Shown here: positions 43,984 to 52,901 of the stretch, piece by piece
Position numbering within the stretch: position 1 is the first letter of the stretch
Layout of the letters: every line of letters starts with the position of its first letter
Origin: Cytophagaceae bacterium ABcell3
GTDB lineage: Bacteria; Bacteroidota; Bacteroidia; Cytophagales; Cytophagaceae
Direction of reading: 5' to 3'
Length of the DNA: 64,000 nt
NCBI GenBank assembly: GCA_030913385.1
Contig: CP133159.1
Span: forward strand, 1,882,584-1,946,583
Notes under the pieces: model-generated
The model's input: the letters and a program-made list of their open reading frames with translations, nothing else
Databases searched by the model: none
Told to the model about the DNA's origin: nothing
Program-made: the position numbers and the translations under genes

Positions 43984-45288
43984 ATGAGACAGAAGATATT
44001 AAGTGCCGGAGCAAAAGAACTAAGTTATGAAATCCGGGAAATTGTAAAAAAAGCTGAGATAATTCAAGAGGCTGGCCAAACTATATATTGGGAAAACATA
44101 GGTGACCCTATTCAGAAAAACTGTATAGTGCCCCAGTGGATGAAAGAGATTGTCAGTAATTTAGTACTGGAAAACAAGAGTTATGGTTATTGCCACTCTA
44201 AAGGGAATCTTGATACTAGAAAGTATCTTGCAAATCTTAACAATTCAAAGGGCGGAGCTCAAATTACTTCAGACGATGTGCTGTTTTTCAATGGACTGGG
44301 AGATGCCATCGGCAAGGTATATCAGTTTATAAATACAAGCCTACGTGTTATAGGGCCTTCGCCTGCTTACTCTACCCATTCGTCGGCGGAAGCTGCACAT
44401 GCACATCAGGAGCCTATAACCTATAAGCTAGATCCTGACAATCATTGGTACCCTGACTTGGACGATTTGTACAATAAGGTTAAGTACAATCCTAATATTA
44501 TTGGCATCTTGATTATTAATCCAGACAATCCTACTGGAATGGTTTATCCATATGAGACACTAAAGAGGATTGTTGAAATTGCCAAAGAGTTTAACTTAAT
44601 GCTAATCAGTGATGAAATTTATCTTAACATCACGTATAACGGGGCGCGGGCATATTCACTGGCGGAAGTAATTGAAGATGTGCCAGGCATTGCTTTAAAG
44701 GGTATTTCCAAAGAGCTCCCATGGCCTGGCTCACGTTGTGGTTGGATGGAATTCTATAACAGGGGCAAAGATCCGCAGTTTGAAAAATTCTGCGCTGTAT
44801 TGGACAATGCTAAAATGATAGAGGTTTGCTCCACTACGCTTCCCCAGCTCGCTATACCTATTATTATGGAGGATCCTAAATATAAGGCGTATAGAAAGGC
44901 TCAAAACGAAAGTATTGGTAGAAGGAGTAAAATTATTGCAGATATTTTAGGTCAAATACCCCAACTTAAATTTAATGAAACTTATGGTGCTTTTTATAAC
45001 ACCATTACTTTTGAAGAGGGGGTTTTGCACAGCAAGCAAAAATTGAAGATAAAAGACCCTAAAATACAGAAAATGGTAGAGTCTTGGGTCGAACAGCCTG
45101 ATGTAGACCTTGATAAACGCTTTGTGTACTACTTGCTCGGTGCTACAGGTATATGTGTAGTGCCTATATCTTCTTTCTGTTCAGAACTAAAAGGGTTTAG
45201 AATTACTCTGTTGGAGGAAAATGAAGAATTGCTGACCCAGATATTTACAAACCTAAAGGATGCTTTGGTCGAGTACCTAGCTTCATAA
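43984..45288 (+). CDS. PLP-dependent aminotransferase, class I/II
   Basis: This 434-residue fold-type I enzyme contains GDPIQ near the N-terminus, NPDNPTGMVYPYETL (Asn that contacts PLP), ISDEIYLNI (Asp for the pyridine nitrogen and Tyr), the Schiff-base lysine region GISKELPWPGSRCGW, and a C-terminal RITLLEENEEL with the substrate-binding Arg. It has the length of alanine/aspartate-type aminotransferases; the specific amino acid cannot be read. It stands alone with a -7-like TAATTTCG upstream. Confidence 0.88.
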   Translation: MRQKILSAGAKELSYEIREIVKKAEIIQEAGQTIYWENIGDPIQKNCIVPQWMKEIVSNLVLENKSYGYCHSKGNLDTRKYLANLNNSKGGAQITSDDVLFFNGLGDAIGKVYQFINTSLRVIGPSPAYSTHSSAEAAHAHQEPITYKLDPDNHWYPDLDDLYNKVKYNPNIIGILIINPDNPTGMVYPYETLKRIVEIAKEFNLMLISDEIYLNITYNGARAYSLAEVIEDVPGIALKGISKELPWPGSRCGWMEFYNRGKDPQFEKFCAVLDNAKMIEVCSTTLPQLAIPIIMEDPKYKAYRKAQNESIGRRSKIIADILGQIPQLKFNETYGAFYNTITFEEGVLHSKQKLKIKDPKIQKMVESWVEQPDVDLDKRFVYYLLGATGICVVPISSFCSELKGFRITLLEENEELLTQIFTNLKDALVEYLAS

Positions 45289-45321
45289 AAGTAAAGGTGG
45301 TCAATGCGCCGCCTTTACATA

Positions 45322-45547
45322 GGGCGCGCTGAAAAACGCCCAAAATATTGATCTGTTTATGTTTGTGTAAAGATTATGAGTTATAGGTGCAAGGGGTTTT
45401 CGGTGAGAAACTTTTAATCCAATACTTTTTTGGGGCTAGCCACAAGTGCACAGTCTACTTTATGGCCTTACATTCGAAGTATTCCAATACGTCTTCATGT
45501 AAGGCCATGCGTACCTTGCACACTTGAGACTTTTTCAACAAGCCCTA
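45322..45547 (-). repeat. Repeat family C, copy 2 (inverse orientation)
   Basis: The complement of this region matches 24499-24698 and 54287-54492, including the shared ends GTAGGG-TTGTTGAAAAAGT and ATTTTGGGCGTTTTTCAGCG. It carries an internal inverted repeat ATGGCCTTACAT...ATGTAAGGCCAT (about 45460-45510). It fills the space between the aminotransferase and the MaoC-like gene. Confidence 0.8.
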
Positions 45548-45949
45548 CATGATTTTTTCTTTGTTAATTACATGAACAGTACCTGTCATGTTTATTTTTC
45601 CTGTTTGGGTGTCCAATACCTTTGCTTCCAAAACTGCCATGCTTCTTTCTTTGTAAAGTTCTGATACAGAAATAGACGCTTCGTATTCATGGCCGACAAA
45701 GAGTGGCCTTTTAAAGCTGATTTCCTGTTTCATGATAATGGTTCCTTGTCCTGGAAATTTTACTCCCAATATCTTTGAAAAGACGCTTATGCCAAGCACC
45801 CCATGAATGATGGGTTTTTTAAAGATAGTAGTAGATGCAAAGTCATTGTCAAGGTGTATAGGGTTTTTATCGCCGCTTAATTCCGCAAAGCGAATAACAT
45901 CTTCTTGTGAAAAAGAAAATTTTTCAGAATAACATTGGCCGGTTTCCAT
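45545..45949 (-). CDS. MaoC-like hot-dog dehydratase
   Basis: This 134-residue single hot-dog domain has the hydratase-2 motif: DKNPIHLD (catalytic Asp and His) and the following HGVLGISVFSKILG. Members hydrate (R)-3-hydroxyacyl-CoA-type enoyl thioesters. It is the last gene of the operon with the class V aminotransferase and the SerB-SerA fusion (8 bases after the aminotransferase), an unexpected partner for serine synthesis. Its actual substrate is unknown. Confidence 0.85.
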   Translation of the reverse strand: METGQCYSEKFSFSQEDVIRFAELSGDKNPIHLDNDFASTTIFKKPIIHGVLGISVFSKILGVKFPGQGTIIMKQEISFKRPLFVGHEYEASISVSELYKERSMAVLEAKVLDTQTGKINMTGTVHVINKEKIM

Positions 45950-45957
45950 TTAATTGT

Positions 45958-47043
45958 TTAATTTTTTATTTCTCCGAGTTTTTTTAATAGCTTTTCCACT
46001 TGCTCAGGCGTATGTGTAGGGAAATTTGCAATTCGAATTTGTTTCTCTTTATAACTTCCATATCCCGTACCAACAGCCATTCCGGCAGGAGCCAAGTGTT
46101 CATTGATGTTTGGAGATGGTATGTTTGTATTGGCAACGATGGTAGTTTTGGAACGGTGCAATGGCTCTTTTACCCCATTAGAAAATACCTCTGATTGCTC
46201 TATGAAGTCATAGATGGCATCAGCTTTTTCTTCCGTTTCCTTACGGATCGCTTGAATACCTTTTTTATTCATATCTTCAAGTACTTTTCCTAATAGGAAT
46301 ATATTGAAGACGTTAGGGGTTTCTGGTGTTTGGTTTGATTTTGCCTTGGATAGTAACGAAGAAATACTGTGGTATGTACCTGTAGCAATACCTCTGTTTA
46401 CCAAAGCTTCTGCTTTCTCCACACACCTGTCGTTCAAGATCCATACGCCTAGTCCAGCGGGAAGGCCAAAGCATTTTTGAACTGAAAAGAATGCTGAGTC
46501 GATCTTGCTATAATCAAAAGCTGGATAAGGAAGAGACGACACGGCATCAACACATATAAGTGCATCCTTATTGAGTGCGCTAACTTTATTGATTTCCTCT
46601 ACAGGCATTGAGGCGCCAGAGGAAGTTTCATTATGCGTAAGGCAGATAAGCTCTGTTTCTTGAGGAATGGTTAAGTTTTTCGCAAAAAAACCCTCTCCAA
46701 ACGGAACCTCTGCTTTTACCGCATTCTTTTGAAGCTCACCTGAAAATTCATAAAACCTTTTAGAGAAAGAGCCATTCACGCAGTGAAAAGTGTTTTTCTC
46801 TACACAGTTTTGTATCATCCTTTCCCAGACCTCAGTAGCAGAGCCCAAGAAAAATATATGAAAGTTGTCCGGCAAGCTAAGTAGTTGCCGGAGCCCATCA
46901 GTTGTATTTTTAAAAATGTCCTGAAACTGTTTGCTTCTATGTGAAATTACACCAATTTTTTCAGTTAGTGCAGTTTGGACATGCCCTGGAACTGTAGGGT
47001 ATAGCTCTGAAGGTCCAGGGGTGAAATATAATTTATTGTTCAC
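45958..47043 (-). CDS. Class V aminotransferase, probable phosphoserine aminotransferase
   Basis: This 361-residue PLP enzyme starts YFTPGPSELYP, the usual serine-glyoxylate/SerC start. It has CVDAVSSLPYPAFD (PLP Asp) and the lysine in FSVQKCFGLPAGLG. It sits 2 bases after a SerB-SerA fusion that supplies the other two steps of the phosphorylated serine pathway, so 3-phosphohydroxypyruvate is the likely amino acceptor. The sequence is closer to the alanine-glyoxylate aminotransferase branch than to classical SerC, so the call leans on context. Confidence 0.82.
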   Translation of the reverse strand: MNNKLYFTPGPSELYPTVPGHVQTALTEKIGVISHRSKQFQDIFKNTTDGLRQLLSLPDNFHIFFLGSATEVWERMIQNCVEKNTFHCVNGSFSKRFYEFSGELQKNAVKAEVPFGEGFFAKNLTIPQETELICLTHNETSSGASMPVEEINKVSALNKDALICVDAVSSLPYPAFDYSKIDSAFFSVQKCFGLPAGLGVWILNDRCVEKAEALVNRGIATGTYHSISSLLSKAKSNQTPETPNVFNIFLLGKVLEDMNKKGIQAIRKETEEKADAIYDFIEQSEVFSNGVKEPLHRSKTTIVANTNIPSPNINEHLAPAGMAVGTGYGSYKEKQIRIANFPTHTPEQVEKLLKKLGEIKN

Positions 47044-47045
47044 TT

Positions 47046-48941
47046 TTAGTATAAAATTCTAAATTTGATCGTATGCTTGATACTTTTTAGGTCGTTTATC
47101 ACTTCTTTTGCATATTTAGTATTAATATCAGTGATTACGTAACCTACTTGCTCGTTGGTTTTTAAGTACTGCCCAAGGATATTGATATTATGTTTGGCCA
47201 AGACATTGTTAATAGAAGCCAATATGCCAGGCACATTTTCGTGTAGGTGAATTAACCTATGGGCATCTTTTAACTCCGGAAGCTGTAGGTTCGGGAAGTT
47301 GACGCTTTGGAAGGTGTTACCTGTATTGATATAATCAATAACCCTGCTTGGTACAAAATGGGCAATGTTGTTTTGTGCTTCTTCTGTACTACCCCCTATA
47401 TGTGGTGTTAGGATCAGGTTGTTTAGGCCTTTTAGTTCGCTTTGGAATTCTTCTGAGTTATTTTTAGGCTCTTCAGGGAAAACGTCAACACCAGCTCCTA
47501 GGATTTTTCCAGAGCGCATGCTTTCAGCCAATGCTTCTATGTCAACAACATGTCCTCTGCTAAGGTTTAGGAAAATAGTGCCTTCTTTCATAAGGGCAAA
47601 CTCATTTCGGCCAATAAGATTTTTATTGGAAGGTCTTCCGTCCACGTGCAGTGAAATAATGTCAGCTATGCCTAGCAACTCTTGTAAAGAAGAGCATTTC
47701 TTAGCATTACCCAATTGAAGTTTTTCTACTATGTCATAGTAGTACACCTCCATACCCATAGCTTCGGCTAAAACTGACAGCTGTGCGCCGATATTTCCAT
47801 AGCCTATGATTCCGAGCTTTTTGCCTCTTATTTCATAGCTGTTTTTCGCGGACTTTTCCCAGCCGCCCTTGTGCATTTTTTCACTGCGGCTAGGTATATT
47901 TCTTGAAAGCATGATAATCTCGCCTATAGCAAGCTCTACCACGCTTCGGGTATTGCTATAAGGTGCATTGAAAACAGCTACACCACGAGACAAACAGCTT
48001 TTTAGGTCAATCTGGTTTGTTCCTATACAGAACGCCCCAACAGCAATTAGTTTATTTGCATGCTCTAAAACGCGTTTGGTAACACGTGTCTTTGAGCGTA
48101 TACATAAAATAGAAACGTTCTTTATTTTTTCGCAAAGTTCATCCTCGTCCAGTCCACCAGAATATACCTCTACTTTATAGCCCTCAGATTTAAAAATCCT
48201 CATGGCCTCTGGGTGAATGTTTTCTAGAATCAATACACTGATTCTATTTTTAGGATAAGAAATAGCCATTGGAAGTTTGTTCTGGTAAAGAAACTCGTCC
48301 AGGCTAGGTGCGATATGTTCTGCTTTTTCAAGTACTGCCTGCCTCTCTACATTTTCAGTAAAGGCATAGAACTTATTGGCCAATCCGGCCTCTTTAATTT
48401 CATAGTCTGTGTACCCGTCGCCAATAACATATACATCACCTTTGAGATTAAGGGTTTTTAGCTGTTGTATTTTCCCTTTGTCTAGGCAAAGCACATTGCT
48501 CCTGTCAAAACCAACAATGTTTTCATTTTCGTCATACGTAAAGGTATTGGCAAAAATGTTCTCTTCTTTAATTCCATATTCGGTCACAATCGGTGTAATG
48601 AACTCCTTAAAGCCACTGGAAACAATGTAGACATTGTTAGAGAACCTTTCGAAAAAGTCTCTGTTTCTTTTTACCGATTCACTGACCTTCCCTTGTAGCT
48701 TTTCTATTAGAAGTGGCAGGTGTCTTTTGTTTGCCTGTAAAAGCTCTATTCTTTTGCTCAGGTTTGAAGTAAAGGAGCTTTTTCCTTCCATTCCGGAGTT
48801 GGTAAGGTCTATTACTTCCTGAAGAATTTTATTTTTATTGGGATGGTCTTTAAGAGAAATCTCTCCTAATTCGTCTAAGGCCTCTACTTTTGTAAAGGTG
48901 CTGTCGAAGTCGATGATAAAATACTTGTTGTTATTTTCCAT
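47046..48941 (-). CDS. Phosphoserine phosphatase - phosphoglycerate dehydrogenase fusion (SerB-SerA)
   Basis: This 631-residue protein starts with a HAD phosphatase (1-~205): DFDST with nucleophile D11 and D13, the VSSGFKEF motif, KGKIQQLK and GDGYTDYE. A D-isomer dehydrogenase follows (~230-540) with GIIGYGNIGAQ (NAD-binding), LSRGHVVD, the Glu in PEEP and the catalytic His in LTPHIGGST. An ACT domain ends the protein (~555-631, ENVPGILASINNVLAKHNIN), a usual site for serine feedback. The first and last steps of serine synthesis are in one protein; the middle step is encoded next. Confidence 0.92.
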   Translation of the reverse strand: MENNNKYFIIDFDSTFTKVEALDELGEISLKDHPNKNKILQEVIDLTNSGMEGKSSFTSNLSKRIELLQANKRHLPLLIEKLQGKVSESVKRNRDFFERFSNNVYIVSSGFKEFITPIVTEYGIKEENIFANTFTYDENENIVGFDRSNVLCLDKGKIQQLKTLNLKGDVYVIGDGYTDYEIKEAGLANKFYAFTENVERQAVLEKAEHIAPSLDEFLYQNKLPMAISYPKNRISVLILENIHPEAMRIFKSEGYKVEVYSGGLDEDELCEKIKNVSILCIRSKTRVTKRVLEHANKLIAVGAFCIGTNQIDLKSCLSRGVAVFNAPYSNTRSVVELAIGEIIMLSRNIPSRSEKMHKGGWEKSAKNSYEIRGKKLGIIGYGNIGAQLSVLAEAMGMEVYYYDIVEKLQLGNAKKCSSLQELLGIADIISLHVDGRPSNKNLIGRNEFALMKEGTIFLNLSRGHVVDIEALAESMRSGKILGAGVDVFPEEPKNNSEEFQSELKGLNNLILTPHIGGSTEEAQNNIAHFVPSRVIDYINTGNTFQSVNFPNLQLPELKDAHRLIHLHENVPGILASINNVLAKHNINILGQYLKTNEQVGYVITDINTKYAKEVINDLKSIKHTIKFRILY

Positions 48942-49157
48942 GGATTAATGTTACCGCATGAGTAAGAACTGCAAATTTCCTCATTTTTTATAATAAAAAA
49001 GAAATTTATGGAAAGATTTTCAGGAAATATTCTGCGGGAGACTGGTGATTTTTTTTGTTTTCTGCCTGTATTGGGAAATAAAGGCGTTTTTTGCTCTGTT
49101 GACATGATAACATTATAAGAAGATGGGCGGTTAAATTAGTAAATTAGGAGGGGAGAA

Positions 49158-50105
49158 ATGTTTCAGAAGAGATTATATGACGTGGTGATTATAGGGGGAG
49201 GACCCGCTGGGTTGAGTGCAGCGCTTATTCTTGCAAGATGTGTCCGGTCGGTATTGGTCTTTGACACTGGCAAGCCAAGGAACTTTAGGGCCAAGCAGAT
49301 GAATGGTTTTATATCCAGAGATGGCTCAGATCCACGGGAGTTTTTGAGGATTACCAGAGAACAAGTAAAGCAATATCCTGTAGATTTTGTGTACCAAGAA
49401 GTTGTAGAGGCTAAAAAAGTCAGCAACAATTCCTTCGAACTTGTCGACGCTGATCATAATCGATATTACGCTAAAAAAGTCCTTATCGCCACTGGAATGG
49501 TGGACGATATTCCTGAAATAGATGGCATTGATAAATTTTATGGCTCTAGTGTACACCATTGTCCCTATTGCGATGGCTGGGAAGTGAGGTTGAAGCCTTT
49601 GGCTGTGATAGGAAAAGGTAGGAGTGGCAGTGGTTTGGCACTTTCCTTGACGAGCTGGTCTGATGATGTCGTTTTGCTGACCAATGGAAGTACGGTGACC
49701 GACGATGAATTGCAAAGATTAGAACTGAAAAATATTCAAATAATTGACAAACCTGTAATGCGGCTAGAGGGCGATCATGGATTGCTAGAACGGATTGTCT
49801 TTGTTGATGGTACATCAATAGAAAGAAGTGCCATGTTCTTTACCACAGACCAGTACCAAAGGAGCAACCTGGCTGCTCAATTAGGGTGTGATTTTACTCG
49901 TAAAGGAGGAATAAAAAGTTCGAGGTTTCAACAAACTTCTGTTAACGGGGTTTTTGTTGCAGGAGATGTTTCTAAAGATGTTCAGTTGGTGATTATGGCT
50001 GCTGCCGAAGGTGCTCGCGCCGGTGTGGTTATTAATAAGGCTTTGCAAAAGGAAGAAATGAATCTTAAAAAAGTTTCTGACTCCATAAGGCTTCACCATC
50101 ACTGA
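49158..50105 (+). CDS. FAD-dependent thioredoxin-reductase-like oxidoreductase
   Basis: This 315-residue protein has an N-terminal FAD motif (VVIIGGGPAGLSAALILAR), the redox pair C135-P-Y-C138 in HHCPYCDGWE, the second nucleotide-binding region starting AVIGKGRSGSGLAL, and the C-terminal FAD motif GVFVAGDVSKDVQLV. The second Rossmann motif is GKGRSG, not GGGxSA, so cofactor preference may differ from classical TrxB. A good ribosome site (AGGAGGGGAGAA) precedes the ATG. It is divergent from the serine operon. Confidence 0.88.
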   Translation: MFQKRLYDVVIIGGGPAGLSAALILARCVRSVLVFDTGKPRNFRAKQMNGFISRDGSDPREFLRITREQVKQYPVDFVYQEVVEAKKVSNNSFELVDADHNRYYAKKVLIATGMVDDIPEIDGIDKFYGSSVHHCPYCDGWEVRLKPLAVIGKGRSGSGLALSLTSWSDDVVLLTNGSTVTDDELQRLELKNIQIIDKPVMRLEGDHGLLERIVFVDGTSIERSAMFFTTDQYQRSNLAAQLGCDFTRKGGIKSSRFQQTSVNGVFVAGDVSKDVQLVIMAAAEGARAGVVINKALQKEEMNLKKVSDSIRLHHH

Positions 50106-50180
50106 AAACAAAAACTTTAACATGAGGTTATAATCATAAGAGATTCGATTTTTACCTTTTTAATAACTTTTTTTAAGCCT

Positions 50181-50528
50181 ATGCAGATTTATCATGTAAT
50201 TATTGTGTATGTTATCTCTCTTGCGCTTGCCTTGTGGCTTGCCTCAATTGTATGGAAGGGAGGTAAAAGACCCATATTTCTGGTGTTTATTCAAGCGGTA
50301 TTTGAATTTACTGGTCTTGGTATGTTGACCTGGTATATAGGTCTTGAAGCGACAGATATAAGCGCTAGTCCGGATTTGTCATCAATATTCTTAGGGCTTG
50401 CAGCAGCTATAGTTATTGGTATGTTTGTGGTTGACAAAGTAGTAGGTAGGCCACAGCCTAAATTTTTACCTGCTGCACATCTGGGTGCTGAAGTTATTGG
50501 TATCATTTTGATGATTCTATATATTTAA
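50181..50528 (+). CDS. Small four-helix membrane protein
   Basis: This 115-residue protein has about four hydrophobic segments (residues ~6-24, 32-50, 66-84, 97-115) and short charged loops (GGKRP, KVVGRPQPK). No family is recognised. It lies 75 bases after the oxidoreductase on the same strand and may share its transcript. It ends ahead of a bidirectional terminator. Confidence 0.6.
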   Translation: MQIYHVIIVYVISLALALWLASIVWKGGKRPIFLVFIQAVFEFTGLGMLTWYIGLEATDISASPDLSSIFLGLAAAIVIGMFVVDKVVGRPQPKFLPAAHLGAEVIGIILMILYI

Positions 50529-50646
50529 AACCGGTTGATGTTTGATAGGGTGCTTATAGCTAGCAGACATGTGCTTAATTGTTAAGCTATTTGCTTATAA
50601 GCTTCTAAAACGTTGACAACAAAAGTTAATTACGGAGGAAAACGCA

Positions 50647-50675
50647 AAAAACGGTTGATCAGGTCAACCGTTTTT
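50647..50675. terminator. Bidirectional intrinsic terminator
   Basis: AAAAACGGTTGA (50647-50658) and TCAACCGTTTTT (50664-50675) form a 12-bp perfect stem with a 5-nt loop between convergent genes. Confidence 0.9.
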
Positions 50676-50728
50676 GCTAATATAATATCACTACTGTTAG
50701 TACACTGCACAGTAAGCATGCTGGGCCA

Positions 50729-50971
50729 TTAGTGTTCTAATATATGATCCATTTTTATCTTCTGAAGTTTAAAGTACTCCCGCCAGTCACGCGTTGTAGA
50801 GCCATCTAATGATATGTTTTGTTTATTTAACTCATGCTTGAAATCTGGCCAATCCATTTTGTACCAGTTCTCTATTTGTTCATTAATCTCTAAAGGCCCA
50901 AAATCTGACAGCAAGGTTTTGATAAACTCATGCTGCACATAATCCATTTCCTTCATTTTTGTGCTCTCCAT
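50729..50971 (-). CDS. Small protein, paralogue of 51478-51738
   Basis: The protein has 80 residues from ATG 50971, which follows a strong ribosome site (AAAAGGAGG). Upstream in-frame codons are unlikely to be translated. The C-terminal half WYKMDWPDFKHELNKQNISL...DWREYFKLQK matches the neighbour's WYKLSWDEFERELNNHQVKY...DWREFFINHK. The same tryptophan-rich WYxLxWxxFxxEL pattern occurs at the ends of some restriction-type proteins in this phylum. Function unknown. Confidence 0.65.
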   Translation of the reverse strand: MESTKMKEMDYVQHEFIKTLLSDFGPLEINEQIENWYKMDWPDFKHELNKQNISLDGSTTRDWREYFKLQKIKMDHILEH

Positions 50972-51153
50972 AAAATACCTCCTTTTCAATATTAACAAAC
51001 CTGACAAGAGCCTGGTTTCGTTAATTCCAGGACCTGTTACATGGATTTGTGTCATTACGCTTCTTTGCGGTTACTTCAAGAGATTGCCTAGCCCCTTAGT
51101 GTTTGTACCGGATTCCTTATTGGGTCTAACCTGAAATAGGTGATTATAGAAAA

Positions 51154-51357
51154 ATGACCTCAGATCAACCTCTTCGCCCTACTTATGTATTGACCATAGC
51201 GCTGTTATCCTTTGCGTTATTTTTTGCTTCTCATAACCGAATCTATTGTAAGTCAAGATTAATGTAGCTGGGTGATTTTTATGCTAAGGCATTCGCCGGA
51301 AGGTTAGGTGCTGAAGGTGCAATTATATTGTTAGATGGTAAATTGATTGGCGGTTAA
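51154..51357 (+). pseudogene. Possible decayed small gene with in-frame TAG
   Basis: From ATG 51154 the frame codes for a membrane-like start (PTYVLTIALLSFALFFAS), meets TAG at 51265-51267, then continues protein-like (DFYAKAFAGRLGAEGAIILL) to TAA 51355-51357. It may be a remnant or chance. This is the only hint of content in the 420-base gap between two minus-strand genes, apart from the hairpin that follows. Confidence 0.25.
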
Positions 51358-51362
51358 CAAAA

Positions 51363-51420
51363 GAACCCGGACTATGCAATAAGATGCCTATCTAAGAAGC
51401 ATTGTTGCATAAGCCGGGTT
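51363..51420. other. Long imperfect hairpin
   Basis: AACCCGG and CCGGGTT close the structure, and TATGCAA/TTGCATA extend it inward. A few T residues follow on the plus strand. It may be a terminator or the trace of a small repeat. Confidence 0.5.
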
Positions 51421-51477
51421 TGTGGTCTATAACCCGTTATCCTTTACTAGGATTGCTTGGTGATTCGGTAAAAGTAT

Positions 51478-51738
51478 TTACCCGTTTTTTTCCATCAGCT
51501 TAAGTACTTTTCTCTTATGATTGATAAAGAACTCGCGCCAATCTTTCATCATACAATCAGAGTATTTTACTTGATGATTGTTAAGTTCTCTCTCAAATTC
51601 ATCCCAGCTTAACTTATACCAATCTTTAATCTTGTTGTTGATCCTCTCGATACCAAAATCGATGTAAATCACTTTAAAGAATTGGCTCATAGCTAGAGAG
51701 AGATCTTTGTTTTCTTTTGTTTTTGCAACCGTTTCCAT
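51478..51738 (-). CDS. Small protein, paralogue of 50729-50971
   Basis: The protein has 86 residues from ATG 51738, preceded by the purine-rich AAAGGGGGGCG ribosome site. A longer frame to 51837 would overlap the thioredoxin gene. It shares the WYKLSWDEFEREL and DWREFF blocks with the 50729 protein, about 700 bases away in the same orientation, so the two arose by duplication. No signal peptide, membrane segment or catalytic motif is seen. Confidence 0.65.
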   Translation of the reverse strand: METVAKTKENKDLSLAMSQFFKVIYIDFGIERINNKIKDWYKLSWDEFERELNNHQVKYSDCMMKDWREFFINHKRKVLKLMEKNG

Positions 51739-51820
51739 CTTTGCGCCCCCCTTTATAATAAATTGAATGAAATTATTAGTTACATTAATAACCATTTTGA
51801 GGGGAATTTGTTGCACAAAG

Positions 51821-52123
51821 TTACATGTGACTGGCAAGTTCTTTTCGTAAAGACATAATGTCCATAACTCCAGATTTTCTCCAGAGAATTTTTCCTTTGC
51901 GGAACAATATTAAAGTTGGTACACCATTAATCCCGAACTGTGTGGCTGCCGAAGGGTTTTTGTCGACATCTATTTTTACCACTTTTAGGTCCTCTGACTC
52001 TTTAGAGAGCTGTTCTAGGGTAGGGGTAAGCATTTTGCATGGGGCGCACCAATCAGCGTAAAAGTCTGCTAATACTGGTTTGTCTGATTGGATTAAATCT
52101 TTAAAGCTCTTTTTTTGACTCAT
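51821..52123 (-). CDS. Thioredoxin
   Basis: The protein has 100 residues from MSQKKSFKDL; a start 12 codons further upstream is possible. It has a thioredoxin fold with active site WCAPC (instead of WCGPC), KIDVDKNPSAATQFGINGVPTL containing the cis-proline, and a C-terminal helix. WCAPC is a known variant of cytoplasmic thioredoxins. The thioredoxin-reductase-like gene at 49158 may be a partner. Confidence 0.9.
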   Translation of the reverse strand: MSQKKSFKDLIQSDKPVLADFYADWCAPCKMLTPTLEQLSKESEDLKVVKIDVDKNPSAATQFGINGVPTLILFRKGKILWRKSGVMDIMSLRKELASHM

Positions 52124-52328
52124 AGTTCGATTTTTTATTAGATCCTGATTCGCAACCAAGCCTTTGTAGTTGACAAAAGAAGTTCTATGTGTTTTTTTCG
52201 GTGTTCCTATGTTTTACCTACTTTGTCTTTTGTCGCTCATGAGGAACTATATTGCATAATCTGGATCAAAGTGTGTAACTCATCGCATTTTTAGTTATTT
52301 TTACTGAATAATGCTTCTTCGATTTAAA

Positions 52329-52901
52329 ATGAGTAAACCGGTAATTGCCTTAATTGTTTTATTGTGTATACTTTCTCATCATGCTAGCGCTCAATTGCCG
52401 CTTCCAGAGAGAAGGTCTTTAAATATTGGAGTCGCAGCAGGATTGGGCGGTGCCAGCTATTCTTATTTCCCTTCTGTTGATATGAGCTACCGGACTACCT
52501 CCTTAAGGGTCTCGCCAGGGTTTAGGGATATGTCTGTGGGTGTGGCCCAAGAAATACTGCCTATATCGGAAGTGTATTACCAATGGAAGTGGGTTGGATC
52601 CTTTTATTATATTAGGAGTAAATATGATGGTACTTGGCCGGGAGTAGGTACTTTTATTTTTTCTTCAGAGGATGCCCACCGTTTTGCAGCGCTTACCGGA
52701 CTTAAATTACTTTTTGGGTCAAGGTTCTATAGTTATTTGCAAGTTGGGGTGATCCATTCACGGTATGAAGGGGTTAATAGGGAGCGGGACGGAGCGTTTT
52801 TGTCGCGGGAAGCTTATGGGGAATGGATGCCATATCTTGAGTTTTCTATAGGCATTAATTTTTTTAGAAATTATTCCAAAGAAATAGAATACGCTGATTA
52901 A
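52329..52901 (+). CDS. Exported protein, probable small outer-membrane barrel
   Basis: The protein has 190 residues from MSKPVIALIVLLCILSHHASAQ, a full signal peptide; an ATG six codons earlier at 52311 is possible. The mature part alternates glycine and aromatic strands (IGVAAGLGGASYSYF, YYQWKWVGSFYYIRS, YSYLQVGVIHSRYEG, PYLEFSIGINFF) as in outer-membrane barrels. No family is recognised. The stop is directly followed by the next gene's TTG start. Confidence 0.65.
   Translation: MSKPVIALIVLLCILSHHASAQLPLPERRSLNIGVAAGLGGASYSYFPSVDMSYRTTSLRVSPGFRDMSVGVAQEILPISEVYYQWKWVGSFYYIRSKYDGTWPGVGTFIFSSEDAHRFAALTGLKLLFGSRFYSYLQVGVIHSRYEGVNRERDGAFLSREAYGEWMPYLEFSIGINFFRNYSKEIEYAD

Noticed and set aside
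1889-51267. Amber codons at 1889 and 51265 read by the tRNA-like RNAs as suppressors
   Set aside because: The predicted anticodon is GUC, not CUA, and both genes are better explained as decayed or as chance frames; both stops falling at codon 38 looks coincidental.
52240-52262. Fourth copy of repeat family B
   Set aside because: Only short pieces (CATGAGGAAC, TATTGCATA) are shared, too little to claim a copy.
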